Below, piece after piece: positions 1-31,820 of a DNA stretch of 64,000 nucleotides (positions are counted from its first letter, which is position 1; each line of letters begins with the position of its first letter). Both the position numbers and the translations under genes were made by a program. The stretch comes from Phoenix dactylifera. Its lineage: Eukaryota > Streptophyta > Magnoliopsida > Arecales > Arecaceae. Below the pieces are notes generated by a model that was not told the DNA's origin, did not search any database, and worked only from the letters and a program-made list of their open reading frames with translations. The DNA is taken from contig NW_024067778.1 in assembly GCF_009389715.1 (NCBI RefSeq), forward strand, positions 476,001-540,000, read 5' to 3'.

Positions 1-1417
1 GTTCGTCATGATTGACAAATGTGATTGATCCTCCACAGTGTTTAGAGATGCTACCGTTCTTCATGGTGTTTCTATTATTTTTGTTGGCTTCTGATTTCTT
101 CTTCCATTTTGGGGAGATCCAAATATCAATTAACTTATTCCAATTTTCTCTAGAGATCCAATTAGGGGGTTTATCACGGGCTTTGTTTAAATCTCCTTTT
201 GCTTCCAGAAGCTTTTGGCTTCTGACCTTCCCTAATGAGGTTGTCAATCGTCGCTGACAATGCTTGTTCCAAACTTCATGTACATGATGCAATTGTCCTG
301 GAAGAATTGTGTGTATCTCCTAACAATATATAGATCGCAAGTAATCAGACTTACTATTTGTTAAGGGCAAAAGTTAATGATAAGAAATATAAATTAATTA
401 CATCACCTCAAATTTGTTCCACATTCCAACTTTAGCATGTGTAGGGACCTCCCTCCATGACAACCACGGACCATTAAAAAATTGGCGCATGATAGCAACA
501 GCTTTGTGACTGACCTCATAATCAAAAAACCTGCAATTTAAAAAATATTCATTAGAAAATAAATTAAATACTTTAAATGCAACAAACACATAAATTCAAA
601 TTAGTGATATAAGAAAGTGATATTTTCATACATTCCTCTTTTGCACCTAACAATCACTTTTCCATTTGCATCAACAGGGGCTTTAAGGGTTGGTTCTGGG
701 CCATTGCTCTGTCTTGGATCAATTCCAAGTTCATCATTCATCTGATCCTCATTCATTGTATCCTCATGATTTTGCACTGCACCATTCATTTCTTCATCAT
801 TTATTTCTTCATTTGCATCCAACTCTTCAATCATGTCCCCATCAGGAATGTAATCATCATCATCATGACATTCCTCGACACGCTCAGGCAACCTAGGAGG
901 TTGAGGAGGAACTTGAGTAGCAGTCAGGTACTTCTGCATCTTTCAACAAAGAATAAAAATCTGCAGCATCCTTGTTTGGCTCTTCCTCATGATTAACTTC
1001 AAATGCACTTCTCAAATGAAGTTTCTCTTCTGGACCCATAGCTTCCATCACCATGGTTCTATATTGCTGACCATGTTCACAACCAACATCCATTGATGTG
1101 GATGCTTCTACTGCACTTGTACTTATAGGAGCAACTGCACCAAGTAACTCCCCATGTGCAAACCATGTTGAATATCTCGGTGTAAACCCCTTTCTCAACA
1201 GATGAACATTGACCGTATCACGGTTAAGAAATTTCTGGTTGTCACATCTTATACAAGGGCATCTAATCTTATCACCACTACAATACTCTAACTGAGTAAA
1301 TGCAAACTCAAGGAACCCTTTAACTCCATCACAGAACTCAGCTCTTATATAACCATTTTCACTAAGTCGGTGGTACATCCAATTACGATCAACTGACATA
1401 GTTCCTCTAAAAATCAA
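1..1417 (-). CDS. CACTA-borne protein: transposase-associated domain plus Transposase_24 (partial at window edge)
   Basis: Minus-strand split gene. The first recognisable exon (about 1399 down to 920) opens with MSVDRNWMYHRL and has a CPCIRC cysteine pair and WFAHGE, the signature of the transposase-associated N-terminal domain of CACTA transposases. Next comes an acidic exon (about 939-640), then an exon with GPWLSWREVP (about 540-410), then one with KPPNWISRENWNKL and a Gly-Ser-rich end (about 230-1). The last two match Transposase_24 (plant Ptta/En/Spm family), thought to bind element ends. The first exon breaks off at LLKDAEVP, where full TNP2 transposases continue for hundreds of residues, so this is a TNP2 N-terminus spliced to a TNPA-like body. 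No stop interrupts the visible exons. Exact splice sites were not fixed. Confidence 0.72.
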
Positions 1418-2584
1418 AAAAATAAAACAACATAAGAAAGCCTAGAAAATATTAGAGAGATGATAAAAAAAGAAAACAACATAAGAAAAACCGAACCATT
1501 AAAAACACGAAAGGCAAGATCGTAAAAAATGTAAAAGAAACAAAAACTGGTATGATATTTATGAAGATGAGAAGTTATCATAAGCATGACAAAAATAAGT
1601 CATTCAATCTTGTCCCAGCATCATTGACATTAAGAAGGCATTCAATCTTTACAAAAAGCTGAACATAAGGAATTAACCTTTACAAGTTATCTGTTCATTC
1701 ATCTAATACCAGCAATATTCAAAAAGCATTTAATCTTTACAAAGACAAGGAATACAAGTCAAATCATCCAAATTTACATATGGAATACTATCTGCTTCAC
1801 ATAGAACAAATGTGAATATACATGATCGCCTCTGATGCTAGGAAAGCATGGTACTTCTTAGCAAGCTTTTTGACCAGCTTCTTGATTGCACACTGGAAAT
1901 AACTCACAACCATGAAGCAACACCACTTTCCACCACTTTCCATTATTCCTTGCAGATGAACAATGATTGTAAAAATGAATAACATGACGAAAAAATTAAA
2001 ATCCATGAACTTTACATAATCCCAACCCATCAACCCTCAAAATTACAACAATAATCAGTGAAGCAGTCTAAATATATGCAAACCATTGGTAGGACTAACA
2101 AATGTGTCAGAATAAAAATGCATAATATTAAGGAGCTCCTCAAGTACAACATTATTTTTGTCTATTTTAGCAACAGTAAATTCGACACAGTGCTACCCAA
2201 CCAAGTGATGTGTCCAAGTATCATAATAAAAGCAGCTACTCAGATATATCAAAGTTTCTTTCGTCTATTTTAGCAAAAAAAAAAAAAATCCCTCCTCTCT
2301 TTCTCTGTCTCCCGTCTCCACCCAAAACAAAACCACTGTCCCCACTCCCCACTCTCCCACTGTTCCGAGCTGTCTCGCTGCCCCACCACCTCTCTCTCTC
2401 TCTCTTTCTCTCTCCGGGCTTGGGCAAAATCTACCGGGATCGAGCTTGAAGAGGAGGAGGAGGAGGAGAAAACTCTTACCGGTGACTGTGAGTCGGTGAC
2501 CGGAGCCGCGGAGGTTGCCGTCCGGGGGAGAAGGACGCGAAGAGCCGCCGGCCGGTCGTTGAAGAGGCGACGACACCGAGAGGA

Positions 2585-3010
2585 GGCGGCTATCAGGCTC
2601 TCAGCGAGGGAAAAGGGGGGGCGGCGGCGGCGGCTCTCAGCGAGGGAGGGGGGCCGGCGGCGGCGGCTCTCAGCGAGGGAGGGGAGGCAGCGGCGGCTCT
2701 CAGCGAGGGAGGGGGGGTGCGGCGGCGGCTCTCAGCGAGGGGGTGCGGCGACGGCTCTCAGCGAGGGAGGGCGGCGACGGCTCTCAGCGAGGGAGGGGGG
2801 CCGGCGGCGGCGGCTCTCAGCGAGGGAGGGGAGGCAGCGGCGGCTCTCAGCGAGGGAGGGGGGGTGCGGCGGCGGCTCTCAGCGAGGGGGTGCGGCGACG
2901 GCTCTCAGCGAGGGAGGGCGGCGACGGCTCTCAGCGAGGGAGGGGGGCGAGGGAGTGGGGGGGGGGCGGCGGCTGCTCTCAGCGAGGGACGGGAAGGGAA
3001 GGGAAGGGAA
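2585..3010. repeat. G-rich minisatellite with a 147-bp higher-order unit
   Basis: About fifteen copies of a core CTCTCAGCGAGGGAGGG are separated by CGGCGG-type spacers. The arrangement from about 2654 recurs from about 2801, giving a 147-bp higher-order repeat. The plus strand is rich in runs of three or more G and could form quadruplexes. It lies upstream of the minus-strand CACTA gene, where En/Spm-like elements often have GC-rich leader repeats. It is open in all three plus-strand frames only because the repeat lacks stops. Confidence 0.85.
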
Positions 3011-3785
3011 AGGTTAGGGTTTTGGTATTTAAGTCGGTTTGCAAGCCAAATTGTATATAGGCTGATTTGGGCTAAATCGTGATTTGGGCTAAATCGGTTT
3101 GCAAGCCAAATTTCATATCAAATTTTTTTTTATTTATAAGGCTGATTGGATGGGACTTGCAAGGCAAAAATATTTTTAAACTATAAAGTATGGTAAAAAA
3201 ATTCTATAAAGCAGGAAACTTGCAATAGGGGTGCAAATGGGTCATGGCCGACACCATGAGATTTTAAAATGAGAAGAAGAAATTTGAGTTTTATAGAGAG
3301 CGATTGGAATTTGGATTATCGAAGAAATTTGGGCGGAACGGCGGGCACACTTAGTTTCATTTTGGATATTCCTCCTTTTATTTTTTCTTTTAATTTAGGT
3401 TTACTCAAAAATAATATTTTTAATATTTTTGGAATTAAAAATTAAATTTGGTGACAGAAATTTTTGTCAATAATCTGTTACTGCCAAAAATAATCTTTTA
3501 AAAATTTATAAATACTAGGATTACTATATTTGTGACGGCTGCATTTGTCACTGTCTGGTTGCAATTTTGGTTATCATATTGCTGACAGATACCCCGTCAC
3601 TATGATGGTCACTAAGGTTTGGCGCCCATCCTACCCGCGCATTCTGTGACCGGTCTGTCACTAAACGGTCACTAAGTTTACACCACGGTGACCAAATTTC
3701 TGTCGGTCACTAATCCGTCACAAATAGTAACTGATAACGGTCCGTCACTAATTTCCCGTCACTATACGCGTGTTTTCTGGTAGTG

Positions 3786-4460
3786 TGAGATGGTATTTTT
3801 TTTAATTAATTTGTTGGAGTTATCAACTATTTATCAATCAAGCATTCATCAATCAATTTTAGAAATACAGTTTCATATAATTTAGTAAGTCTAAATACAT
3901 AACTACATAATCATATATGTCTGTATGAAAATATAAATACAAACTATTTGTACATTTATATATTGATTTGGCTTAGGTTAGGTTAGATTGGTTCAAGTTG
4001 GGTTTGATTCAGGTTAGGCTAGAACATAACCACATAACCCTAACAATCCAGTTTCGCCAACAACCATCAAAGAATGAAACAACGATTTACTCAAGTCTCT
4101 TATTATGTTGTTGTACCACCAAAAACTACTGAACACCATGCAACTATTTCAGCTAAACTTTTATTAAGTTACATCCTGATTCAACAAATTTCCCTATAAA
4201 ACTACTTGAGGTAGCAGAAACCACTAAAACAACTTTGTTACAATAACATACAGTTTCCTGGCTCCACCTAATTACAAAGCCCAAGGTAAATCCCTGGTAA
4301 CCACTCCAGTGCAGCAGAATTCATTGAACCATCGCTAGATAAGCTAGATGTACATCCAGATATTGAACAAATTTGACATCTCTGTAGAAAACTCGCCTGG
4401 AAGTCATTCTTGGCATCACAGCTGATTTCATGTCAAAACGTGTCGATGCAGCTGAATTAA
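3786..4460. other. Intergenic spacer and SRP54 3' untranslated region
   Basis: No coding signal. The AT-rich stretch from about 4100 to 4460 is the probable 3' UTR of SRP54, transcribed on the minus strand. The remainder separates it from the CACTA terminus at 3785. Confidence 0.5.
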
Positions 4461-24413
<19,953 letters not shown>

Positions 24414-24644
24414 CTTTGCCCACCTCTGGAGCTCGGATTTGGGTTTTTTCTTTTCCGATCGGAGTTTCGAAGGAGGATGCCCGAGGGGAGGCGGAGGAAC
24501 GTGGGAAGCAGGAAGGGTGGGGGGCTTCGGAGCGCTGCTCGCTTACACGCAAATAATTGTCACGTGCGATGCGCGTGATTATTATGATTAGAGTGTACCT
24601 CTCTTATTTATTGCCGACTTGCAGCTGTAGTCCGTTTTTGGTCC
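24414..24644 (-). promoter_or_regulatory. SRP54 5' UTR and proximal promoter, with G-box
   Basis: The 231 bp between the SRP54 start codon and the MULE terminus. A perfect CACGTG (G-box/ABRE core) lies at 24561-24566, about 150 bp upstream of the ATG. An AATAAATAAG stretch (minus strand, about 24612-24603) is the best TATA-like candidate. The 130 bases nearest the ATG are GC- and pyrimidine-rich, as in a monocot 5' UTR. Anything further upstream is now transposon DNA. Confidence 0.55.
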
Positions 24645-24892
24645 GGGGGGTTCTATATACACCCCCCCTATTGCTAAGGACACCCCCCAAAAACCAAAAA
24701 AAAAATACCCAAACTAACCTTTTGTGTAATTACCATATTGCCCTTGAAATTTTCTCAGTACACCCCCCTCCTCCTCCTCCGTTTCGTTTTGAAAAGAAAA
24801 AAAAAAAACACCCCTCAAACTCCCCTTAAACCCCTCGATCCATTTACATCGTTTAGGCGATCTTTGAAGGAGATTTAAGCCCCATTCGAAGC

Positions 24893-27800
24893 ATGGACAA
24901 GCAACTAGTGATTTGGGACGAAGAATCGGCCGCAAAGGTACGTGTTCCACCTTGTTTCGAAATTTTTTTTTTTCACGGTTCGTGCTCCGTTCGGCACTGG
25001 ATCGCCGAACAAAAGGCTTCTGTTCGGCTGAACAGTGCCGAACAGAAGCCTTCTGTTCGGCAACCCTCAACCGAACAGAAGCCTTCTGTTCGGCTGCATA
25101 GTGCCAAACAGAAGGCTTCTGTCCGGCACTGTGCAGCCGAACAGAAGGGTTCTGTCCGGCTCTGTGCAGCCGAACAGAAGCCTTCTGTTCGGCACTGTGC
25201 AGCCGAACAGAAGGCTTCTGGTGCCAAATCGCGTGTCTTGCTGAATTTTGTGCCGAACAGATCCTCTGATTCATTAATTCTTGGTGATAAATTATTTTAT
25301 ATGTAGGGCTATGCTACAACCGAATCGAGTATAATTGGATCAGAATTTGTACTGGATTACACAAGCGAATTTACAACTTACGAGGTATTATAATGTATTG
25401 TGCAATTTTGTATTAGTTTAGCGAGCTATTTTTACAACTGTGTACTTACATAAATTGTTTAATGTATAGATCTTCAAGAGTAGAGAGGACTTGTGTAATT
25501 GGTGTCGTGAAGCTGGGAGGCGAAATGGTTTTGTTGTTGTAATCAAATCATCCGATGCAGGTACCATTTCTAAGAAACCCAGAATTACGTTAGGTTGTGA
25601 GAGGGGTGGGACGTACCGAACCAAAAAAGAAAAGCGAATAAAGACTGCCTGTGGGACAAAGAAGTGTGGATGCCCTTTTGCATTAAGAGGAAAGAAATTG
25701 GATACTGCGGATGATTGGATATTACTGGTCGTATGTGGAGTGCACAATCATCCCGCTGCAGAGAATCTGGAGGGGCACTCATATGCAGGGAGATTATCTG
25801 AGCAGGAGACGGAATTGTTAGTGGATATGTCGAAGAGTTTGGTTCGTCCAAAGGACATATTATCCACATTGAAGGAAAGAGATGCCCTCAATGTTACGAC
25901 TATCAAGACTATCTACAATGTACGTCAACGGTTTAAGGTTGTAGAGAAAGCCGGAAGGTCTGAAATGCAACATCTATTAGGTAAATTATCAGAGGCTAAA
26001 TATATTGAGTGGCATAGGAATTGTACTAATACGGATGTTGTGCATGACTTATTTTGGGCACACCCTGGCAGCATTGATTTGTTCCGTGCATTTCTCCGTG
26101 TGTTGATAATGGATTGCACGTACAAGACGAATAGGTATCGTCTTCCGCTCTTAGAGATTGTGGGGGTGACATCTACTGACATGACATTTTCAATTGCTTT
26201 TGTATACTTAAATTCTGAGCGGGAAGAAAGCTATACTTGGGCATTAGAGAGATTGCGCAGTGTCATAGCTGATGATGTTTTGCCTGAGTTGATTGTTACA
26301 GATAGAGACTTGGCTTTGATGAATGCAATTCATAGAGTATTTCCTACTGCTAGACATTTATTATGTAGATGGCATATTAGTAGGAATGTTTTGGCCAAGT
26401 GCAAAAAAATTTTCGAATTGAAGGAGAAATGGGATAAATTTATTATGAGTTGGAATGTACTAGTGCTGTCCTCCACGGAAGACGAGTATAATGATCGCTG
26501 GAGTGCACTGCAGAGAGAGTTCGGTACCTATCCAGATGCACTACAGTATGTGTCAGATACTTGGCTGAGCAAATACAAGGAAAGATTTGTTGCGGCGTGG
26601 ACGGATACATGCAGGCACTACGGAAATGTGACGACAAATAGGTATCACAAATAAAGACTCATTTAATTTTAATTTGCCTCAATTGTTATATCTAACTTTC
26701 ATTTGTTTACTAGGGTCGAGAGTGCACATGCAAAGCTCAAAAAGCAGCTTGGATCAAGCCAAGGAAGTTTCGAGTCATCTTGGACTAGAATACATGGATT
26801 GATTGAGTTGCAGCACAGCTCCGTTAAAGCCTCATTGGAGAAGAGTTTATTGGTAGTGCAGCACAACTTCAAGCCAGCTGAATTCAAAGAGTTGCGAGGT
26901 TTCATATCTATAAGTGCATTAAATCATGTCCTCGCCCAATCGAAACGAGCCAATTCAGTTGGGTTTGATGATTCAAATTGTGGGTGCGCTATTCGACGCA
27001 CACATGGTATACCATGTGCTCACCAGATTGCGCGGTACAGGGTGGAAGGTCGGCCCATTCCTCTCGACTGCATAGATCCTCATTGGAGGAAACTTGATAT
27101 TCTGCCTACTCCCCCGTGCAGCCAATTCAGTTGAGTTGTGATGCAGAGTTAGATTTGATTGCGCTACGATTCAAGAAGTTAGATGGGGCTTCTCAATTGC
27201 AGATGATCAAGAAGTTACGAGAGATTGCAAGTCCAGATAGTACACCTCTTTTAGAGCCTGCAAAACGGAAGACCGGTTCACGTGGGCGCGCTTCAATGAA
27301 GGTTGATACGTCTACTCAACGTGACCCGTCTGCGTTTGAGTTGGTTCTATCTGGACAGGATAGTTATTCACCTGGTGTTGAGAAAGTTACCATCCGCAAT
27401 CCATCTACTCAGATTCAAAAGAGGCGGCCCAAGCAAAAGGTAAGTACCAAATATTTATTTCCTTACAATAGGTATCACAACGTCTACGGAACGGTCCGTG
27501 CCGTGCCGGTATGTGATGTGCCGATACGGGACATGTCGGGACGTGCCGTGCCGAGATGTGCCGATACGGGACATGTCGGGACGTGCCATGCCGAGATGTG
27601 CCGATACGGGATGTGCCGTGCCGAGATGTGCCGATACGGGATGTGCCGTGCCGAGATGTGCCGATACGGGACATGTCGGTACGTGCCGTGCCGAGATGTG
27701 CCGATACGGGACATGTCGGGACGTGCCGTGCCGTGCCGGTACGGGATGTGCTGAGACGGATAACTATTTGGATATTTCTGCCATTGTTACATATTTTCTA

Positions 27801-28564
27801 TCATTTGATATTATTTGCAGGTTTTTCGTACTAGAGCCCAGTCACATACGCCCATTATCTATATTGATGCTATTCCTTCTGCCTTGAGACCATACATCCA
27901 GCATATCAAGGATGTAAAAGCTGATGGGAATTGCGGATTTAGGGCAATAGCTGACTTACTGGGATTTGGAGAAGATGACTGGGTGCGTGTTAGGAAGGAT
28001 TTATTGCAAGAGTTGCAATGTCATTCGGACCACTATCGCACATTATATGGTGTGGAAGGGACGATTGCTGAGATCACTCATGCATTATCATATTATGATG
28101 ATTGTCCACCATATGACAGATGGATGACTATGCCGGACATGGGTCATCTTATAGCATCCTGCTATAATGTTGTCCTATACCATCTCTCGTTGCAACAATG
28201 TCTGACCTTCCTACCTCTCCGTTCTGTGCCAGTACCTCTTCTATCCCGCAAAGATATCGCTATCGGATTCGTAAATGGAAATCATTTTGTTGAGGTACTA
28301 CGTTCACAACACTTGCGAATATTTAATTTTGCTTATTTAATTTTGCTTATTTATAATTTTGTAGCTATTAATATTTTCTTATTTCTAATTTTGAAGGTGT
28401 TCTTGTTGCCGGGACATCCCGTTCCGCCAGTAGCGACCAACTGGCAAAAATATCATCTTCCTTGTGCTACCGGATGGGAAAATTCATATGAAGCCCGGAT
28501 TCAACAGTTCAAAGAGAGCATCTCACCTAATGTTATAATTAGCGAGACAGTAGAGTTAGATTGA
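24893..28564 (+). CDS. MULE transposase (FAR1/MURA type) fused to an OTU cysteine protease
   Basis: Six exons with clean GT/AG borders: 24893-24937, 25307-25384, 25470-26641, 26714-27439, 27821-28294 and 28397-28564, about 887 residues. Exons 2-3 hold a FAR1-type DNA-binding domain (CNWCREAGRRNGF ... CGCPF ... VCGVHNHP). The MULE catalytic core follows (IMDCTYKTNRYRLPLLEIVG; VTDRDLALMNAI; LLCRWHISRNV), then a SWIM zinc finger (CGCAIRRTHGIPCAH) in exon 4. Exons 5-6 encode an OTU domain with catalytic Cys in DGNCGFRA and His in GNHFVEV. One lesion: within exon 4 the frame changes around 27107-27120, at a C-run, so a single-base indel or a sequencing error interrupts an otherwise intact protein. 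Presumed roles: transposition, and deubiquitinase-like processing of unknown target. Confidence 0.88.
24990..25250. repeat. Array of 23-bp perfect palindromes in intron 1 of the MULE transposase
   Basis: Repeated palindrome of the form CCGAACAGAAG(C/G) and its mirror CTTCTGTTCGG, in about six or seven copies separated by short AGTGC / TGTGCAGC spacers. Each unit can fold into a hairpin. All units lie between coding exons 1 and 2. Confidence 0.9.
27484..27765. repeat. Minisatellite in the intron between transposase and OTU exons
   Basis: About seven units of 29-39 bp built from GTGCCGATACGGGA, CATGTCGGGACGTGCC and GTGCCGAGAT. It fills most of the intron at 27440-27820, leaving splice sites free. 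It stays open in several frames, but the repeats are intronic. Confidence 0.88.
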
Positions 28565-28802
28565 TTGTTTATATATGTACAATTTTTGAAAGTTGTAAAT
28601 TTTTTTGGGCTCTTAGAGTCATGTACTGTGAAACTCCATCATCAATATAAATCAAAAAATATCTGTCTTCGCATTGTTAGATTGATTGTTATGTGCACTG
28701 TTATATTTGTGTAAAATAGAACGGGCCAGGCTTTACAAAGATTACACGTAAATGTACCAAAAATATATATTTTTCATTAATATCAAAATAAAGGCTCCAT
28801 CA
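28565..28802. other. Convergent 3' ends of the two MULE genes
   Basis: A 238-bp AT-rich gap between the OTU stop (28564) and the PMD stop (28803). AATAAA-like signals on both strands (for example ATATAAATC near 28647 and the complement of TTTCATTAATATC near 28775) suggest shared polyadenylation sequence. No other feature seen. Confidence 0.4.
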
Positions 28803-30717
28803 TCAATCCCTATGACGCCGTCGTCGACGCGTGTACTGCTGTACGTCCGAATGAGAGGGTGCTGGATCCGAATGAGAGGGTGCTGTACTCGGGCCAGGCT
28901 CATCACCCAGAAGTAACTGATGCATCTGACAAATAGCATGAAATAGGTGCCCGGCACCTAGTGACGTAGCCTCTGAGGGACCCATCCGTACAATGTCGGT
29001 ACTGATACCGAGTGCATCTGCAATACGCCGCCGGTGCATGTCAGCATCATCATGACCTCCCCTAGCTCCAGAATGAGTACTCGAGCGCAGATGAGGAGGC
29101 TGAACTGCAACGTGCGTGATACGGAGATACCACTCCATGTATCCCGGTACGCTGTCTGATGGCCGGGTAACTGGGTGGCTCCTGCTCGCCTGGCTCAGCA
29201 CGTGGTCCTCCCACCGCTCCCAAAGCTGATCCATATAGGAGTAATGTATCCGGTACGAGCCTGCTGTGGAACCTCTGTTGGCTCGCGTAGGGGCTAGTGG
29301 CGCTCGAGGGATGGTCTGAATACGACCAAACTGTCTAAGAACCCTTTCTGGATGATAGGGTTCTACGATATCAAGGCACTTGATGGAGCCACTAAAAAAT
29401 GCGATATCAACATATGGGCGATCTCCCCGAAGCCGATGATGGGGATCCTAAATAACCTGCAAAACAAAAGGTCCATTTCAGTTTTATACTATATCGCATA
29501 TTAAAAGTACTGACAAACACAAGCAAATGGTAATATGATACGTACCTCATCGATGCTCAAAAGGTCCAATGACTCACGTAGAACCACTAAATGGTCCATC
29601 GTGGTACGGGATGGAGTACCGGGCATCCAGCGGTGCACGCGGGGACTGGCATCAGTATACTCAAGCGACGGGTGAGGACTGAGTGCTGGAAAATGCTCAT
29701 AAATCCATGCCTGCAGAAGCGTCATATAACCACTGATCTGTCTCACTGATGACCTCGACGCAATCCCCAACTGCCGATACAAATATGCTAAGGCAGCTGT
29801 ACCCCAGGCATATGTGCTCACCCTATCCAGATCCCGCAGTAAACACAGATACGCTATAGGCACCTTGGTCCCACTCTTATCAGCAAAGAGTGTGCAGCCT
29901 AACAAAAATAACAAATAGGCTCGTGCTGCACACTCTATCCTCTGCTGGCTGTCTCTATCAGATACAGAGTGAAACTGAGTCCTCAGCCACTCCATCCTCA
30001 CAGACTGACCGCGCGATGACAGTACCTCCTGACGCGCGTCTCCAGCTGACACCCCCAACAACTCCACAAGTAGCTCCTCAGCATCCCGATCACTCATCCT
30101 CTCAGGAGAAACTGCTACTGAGGCACCTGCGACAGGAATCCCTAAAATGGCGGATACATCATCCAACGTGATAGTGATCTCGCCAAATGGTATATGGAAG
30201 GTGTTCGTCTCGGGCTGCCATCTCTCTACGAAGCCCGAAATCAGAATCTTATCGGTGAATCGATAAGAGCACTATACTAACTCTATGAGGCCCGACTGCC
30301 TCAATAGTGCTTTGAACCTGGTATTTGGTTGGTTTGAAGACCACCACTTCCATTCACCAACCTTGGCAGTATGGTTCATGCACTTTAGTGGAGCCCGTTC
30401 CTGTAATATAAATGTATAATTACTACTACTTTATAAAACATCAATAAACAAAATATAATGCTATAACAAATAAACAATACCTGTTGCCTCCAGATGGAAG
30501 CTGCTATATGCGTCCTGAAACTGATCAGGACGGACTCATCCTCTGGACCTCCTGGACATGGTCCAACGGACTCATCGTCTTCGCCCCTAGCGGGCATATC
30601 ATCATGCTCTGACTCAGGAGAGGGCGATGGCATATGAGCAGGCTCGGGAGAAGCAATCCTAGCACGACGTCTCCTAGCTGACGCCGTAGGTCTAACTCTG
30701 GAGGGACCGGGATCCAT
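28803..30717 (-). pseudogene. Plant mobile domain (PMD) protein with one in-frame stop
   Basis: Three exons, minus strand: 30717-30481, 30400-29546 and 29447-28803, about 578 codons. Exon 1 is a Ser/Pro/acidic leader (MDPGPSRVRPTASARRRRAR). Exon 2 carries the plant mobile (aminotransferase-like) domain: FVERWQPETNTFHIPFGEI, then LDDVSAILGIPVAG, then YLCLLRDLDRVSTYAWG. Exon 3 has ERVLRQFGRIQTIP and an Arg-rich tail. This family rides on MULEs and is the source of the domesticated MAIN/MAIL genes. A TAG at 30274-30272 interrupts the reading frame between LIELV and CSYRFTDK, early in the domain; splice sites and the rest are intact. An alternative start downstream could give a shorter protein. 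Confidence 0.85.
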
Positions 30718-31283
30718 GTCTGAAAATATAGAAATTCAATGTTAGGCTATATCAAAGAAAATAATTCAATTGCATACATAAATGATAAATGATAAAACAA
30801 GCCAAAAAAGAAACAAGTTACTTCTTGGAATCTACATGATTGGGTTTTGTGATAAATAATTCAATGTTACTTCAATTGCATACATAAATGATAATTCAAA
30901 AGTATACGACTCGTAAACTCAAGACATAACTCAATAATAGACTTTACCTAAAACTATGCCGCAGTTCTTAGTTTTTGTTTTTAGTTTTTGTTCGTTAACT
31001 AATGTTGTGGTTTTATTATTTGATAGAGCATTTGATATGAGATAATCATTCCAAGATCAAGAATGACATCGATGAAGGTAACAAGATCATCATATTTGGA
31101 TGCACCATGTTAATGCTATATGATAATGATTCTAAATTATCCCTACTTCTCAAATTACTATCTAATCTAGTAATGAAAAACTTGTCCTTGATGTTGGGTA
31201 TCCAATTCACCCTAAGGACGTGATCTAGGCTAAAATTTGGGAATAAAAATAATCCTTAGTCTAGCAACAGAAAAAAAAAAAAA

Positions 31284-31440
31284 AAATTGGATTCGGCCCC
31301 ATGGGGACCAAGATACATTGGGTCGGCCCCATGGGGCCGAACCAATGTATTTTGGTCGGCCCCATGGGGCCGACCCAATTGCAGCGGGTCGGCCCCATGG
31401 GGCCGAACCGAAGGCACTGGTTCAAAGAACCAGTGCCGAA
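31284..31440. repeat. TCGGCCCCATGGGGCCGA palindrome array near the MULE right end
   Basis: Four copies (about 31293, 31324, 31358, 31389) of an 18-bp near-perfect palindrome, the first degenerate. They end in a further inverted repeat GCACTGGTTC / GAACCAGTGC at 31411-31436. It lies upstream of the PMD gene, inside the element. Confidence 0.9.
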
Positions 31441-31450
31441 CGATTTGGGG

Positions 31451-31820
31451 AGGCGGGGGCGGGGGGGGGGGGGGGGGGAGAGGTGCTCGTTGCTCGGGAG
31501 ATGGCCGGGGAGGTGGTTCCGGGAGAAGCCGGGGAGGTGGTCGGAGATCGGGAGAATGCCGGCGACGAGAGGGAGAAGGGGGAACGGGGGGGTTTTGGGC
31601 GTTGGCGAGGTGCTTTGGGCGGAACAGTTCAAAGGGAGACGGAGGGGGTTTGGCCGCCGGCGAGGTGCTTGAGGCGAGGTTTTTTGGGCGGAAGGGAGAA
31701 GCCGGTGGGTGCTTTGGAGGGGAAGAGCGGGGTGGGGGGGGTTTGGGGGGTGTAGAGAGCAATTTAGGTGAGGGGGTGGGGAGGGTGGAGGGTAATTTAG
31801 GAATTTTTAATTTTTTAGGG
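31451..31820. repeat. G-rich subterminal region of the MULE
   Basis: A run of about 28 bases that is nearly all G (31451-31479), followed by purine-rich GGGAGAAG/GGAGG repeats. It has strong quadruplex potential. The long open frames across it are compositional, not genes. Confidence 0.7.

Larger units (their letters stand above)
1..3785 (-). mobile_element. CACTA (En/Spm) element, right-hand part, truncated by window edge
   Basis: The right terminus ends in GGTAGTG at 3785, so the opposite strand begins CACTACCAGAAAA, a classic CACTA terminal inverted repeat. The 250 bases inside it (about 3535-3780) are dense in short direct and inverted copies of GTCACTA / TAGTGAC and GTGACGG, the subterminal repeats that the TNPA-type protein binds in this superfamily. 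A minus-strand gene with transposase-associated and Transposase_24 domains lies at 1-1417. The left end is outside the window, so the 3-bp target duplication (right flank TGA) cannot be verified. Confidence 0.85.

Noticed and set aside
2496..3082. Long open frames in all three plus frames
   Set aside because: Produced by stop-free G-rich minisatellite units; no domain, no codon signature.
24990..25250. CRISPR-like array
   Set aside because: The repeats are regular, but this is a plant nuclear transposon intron. Units are self-complementary hairpins with tiny non-unique spacers and there are no cas genes.
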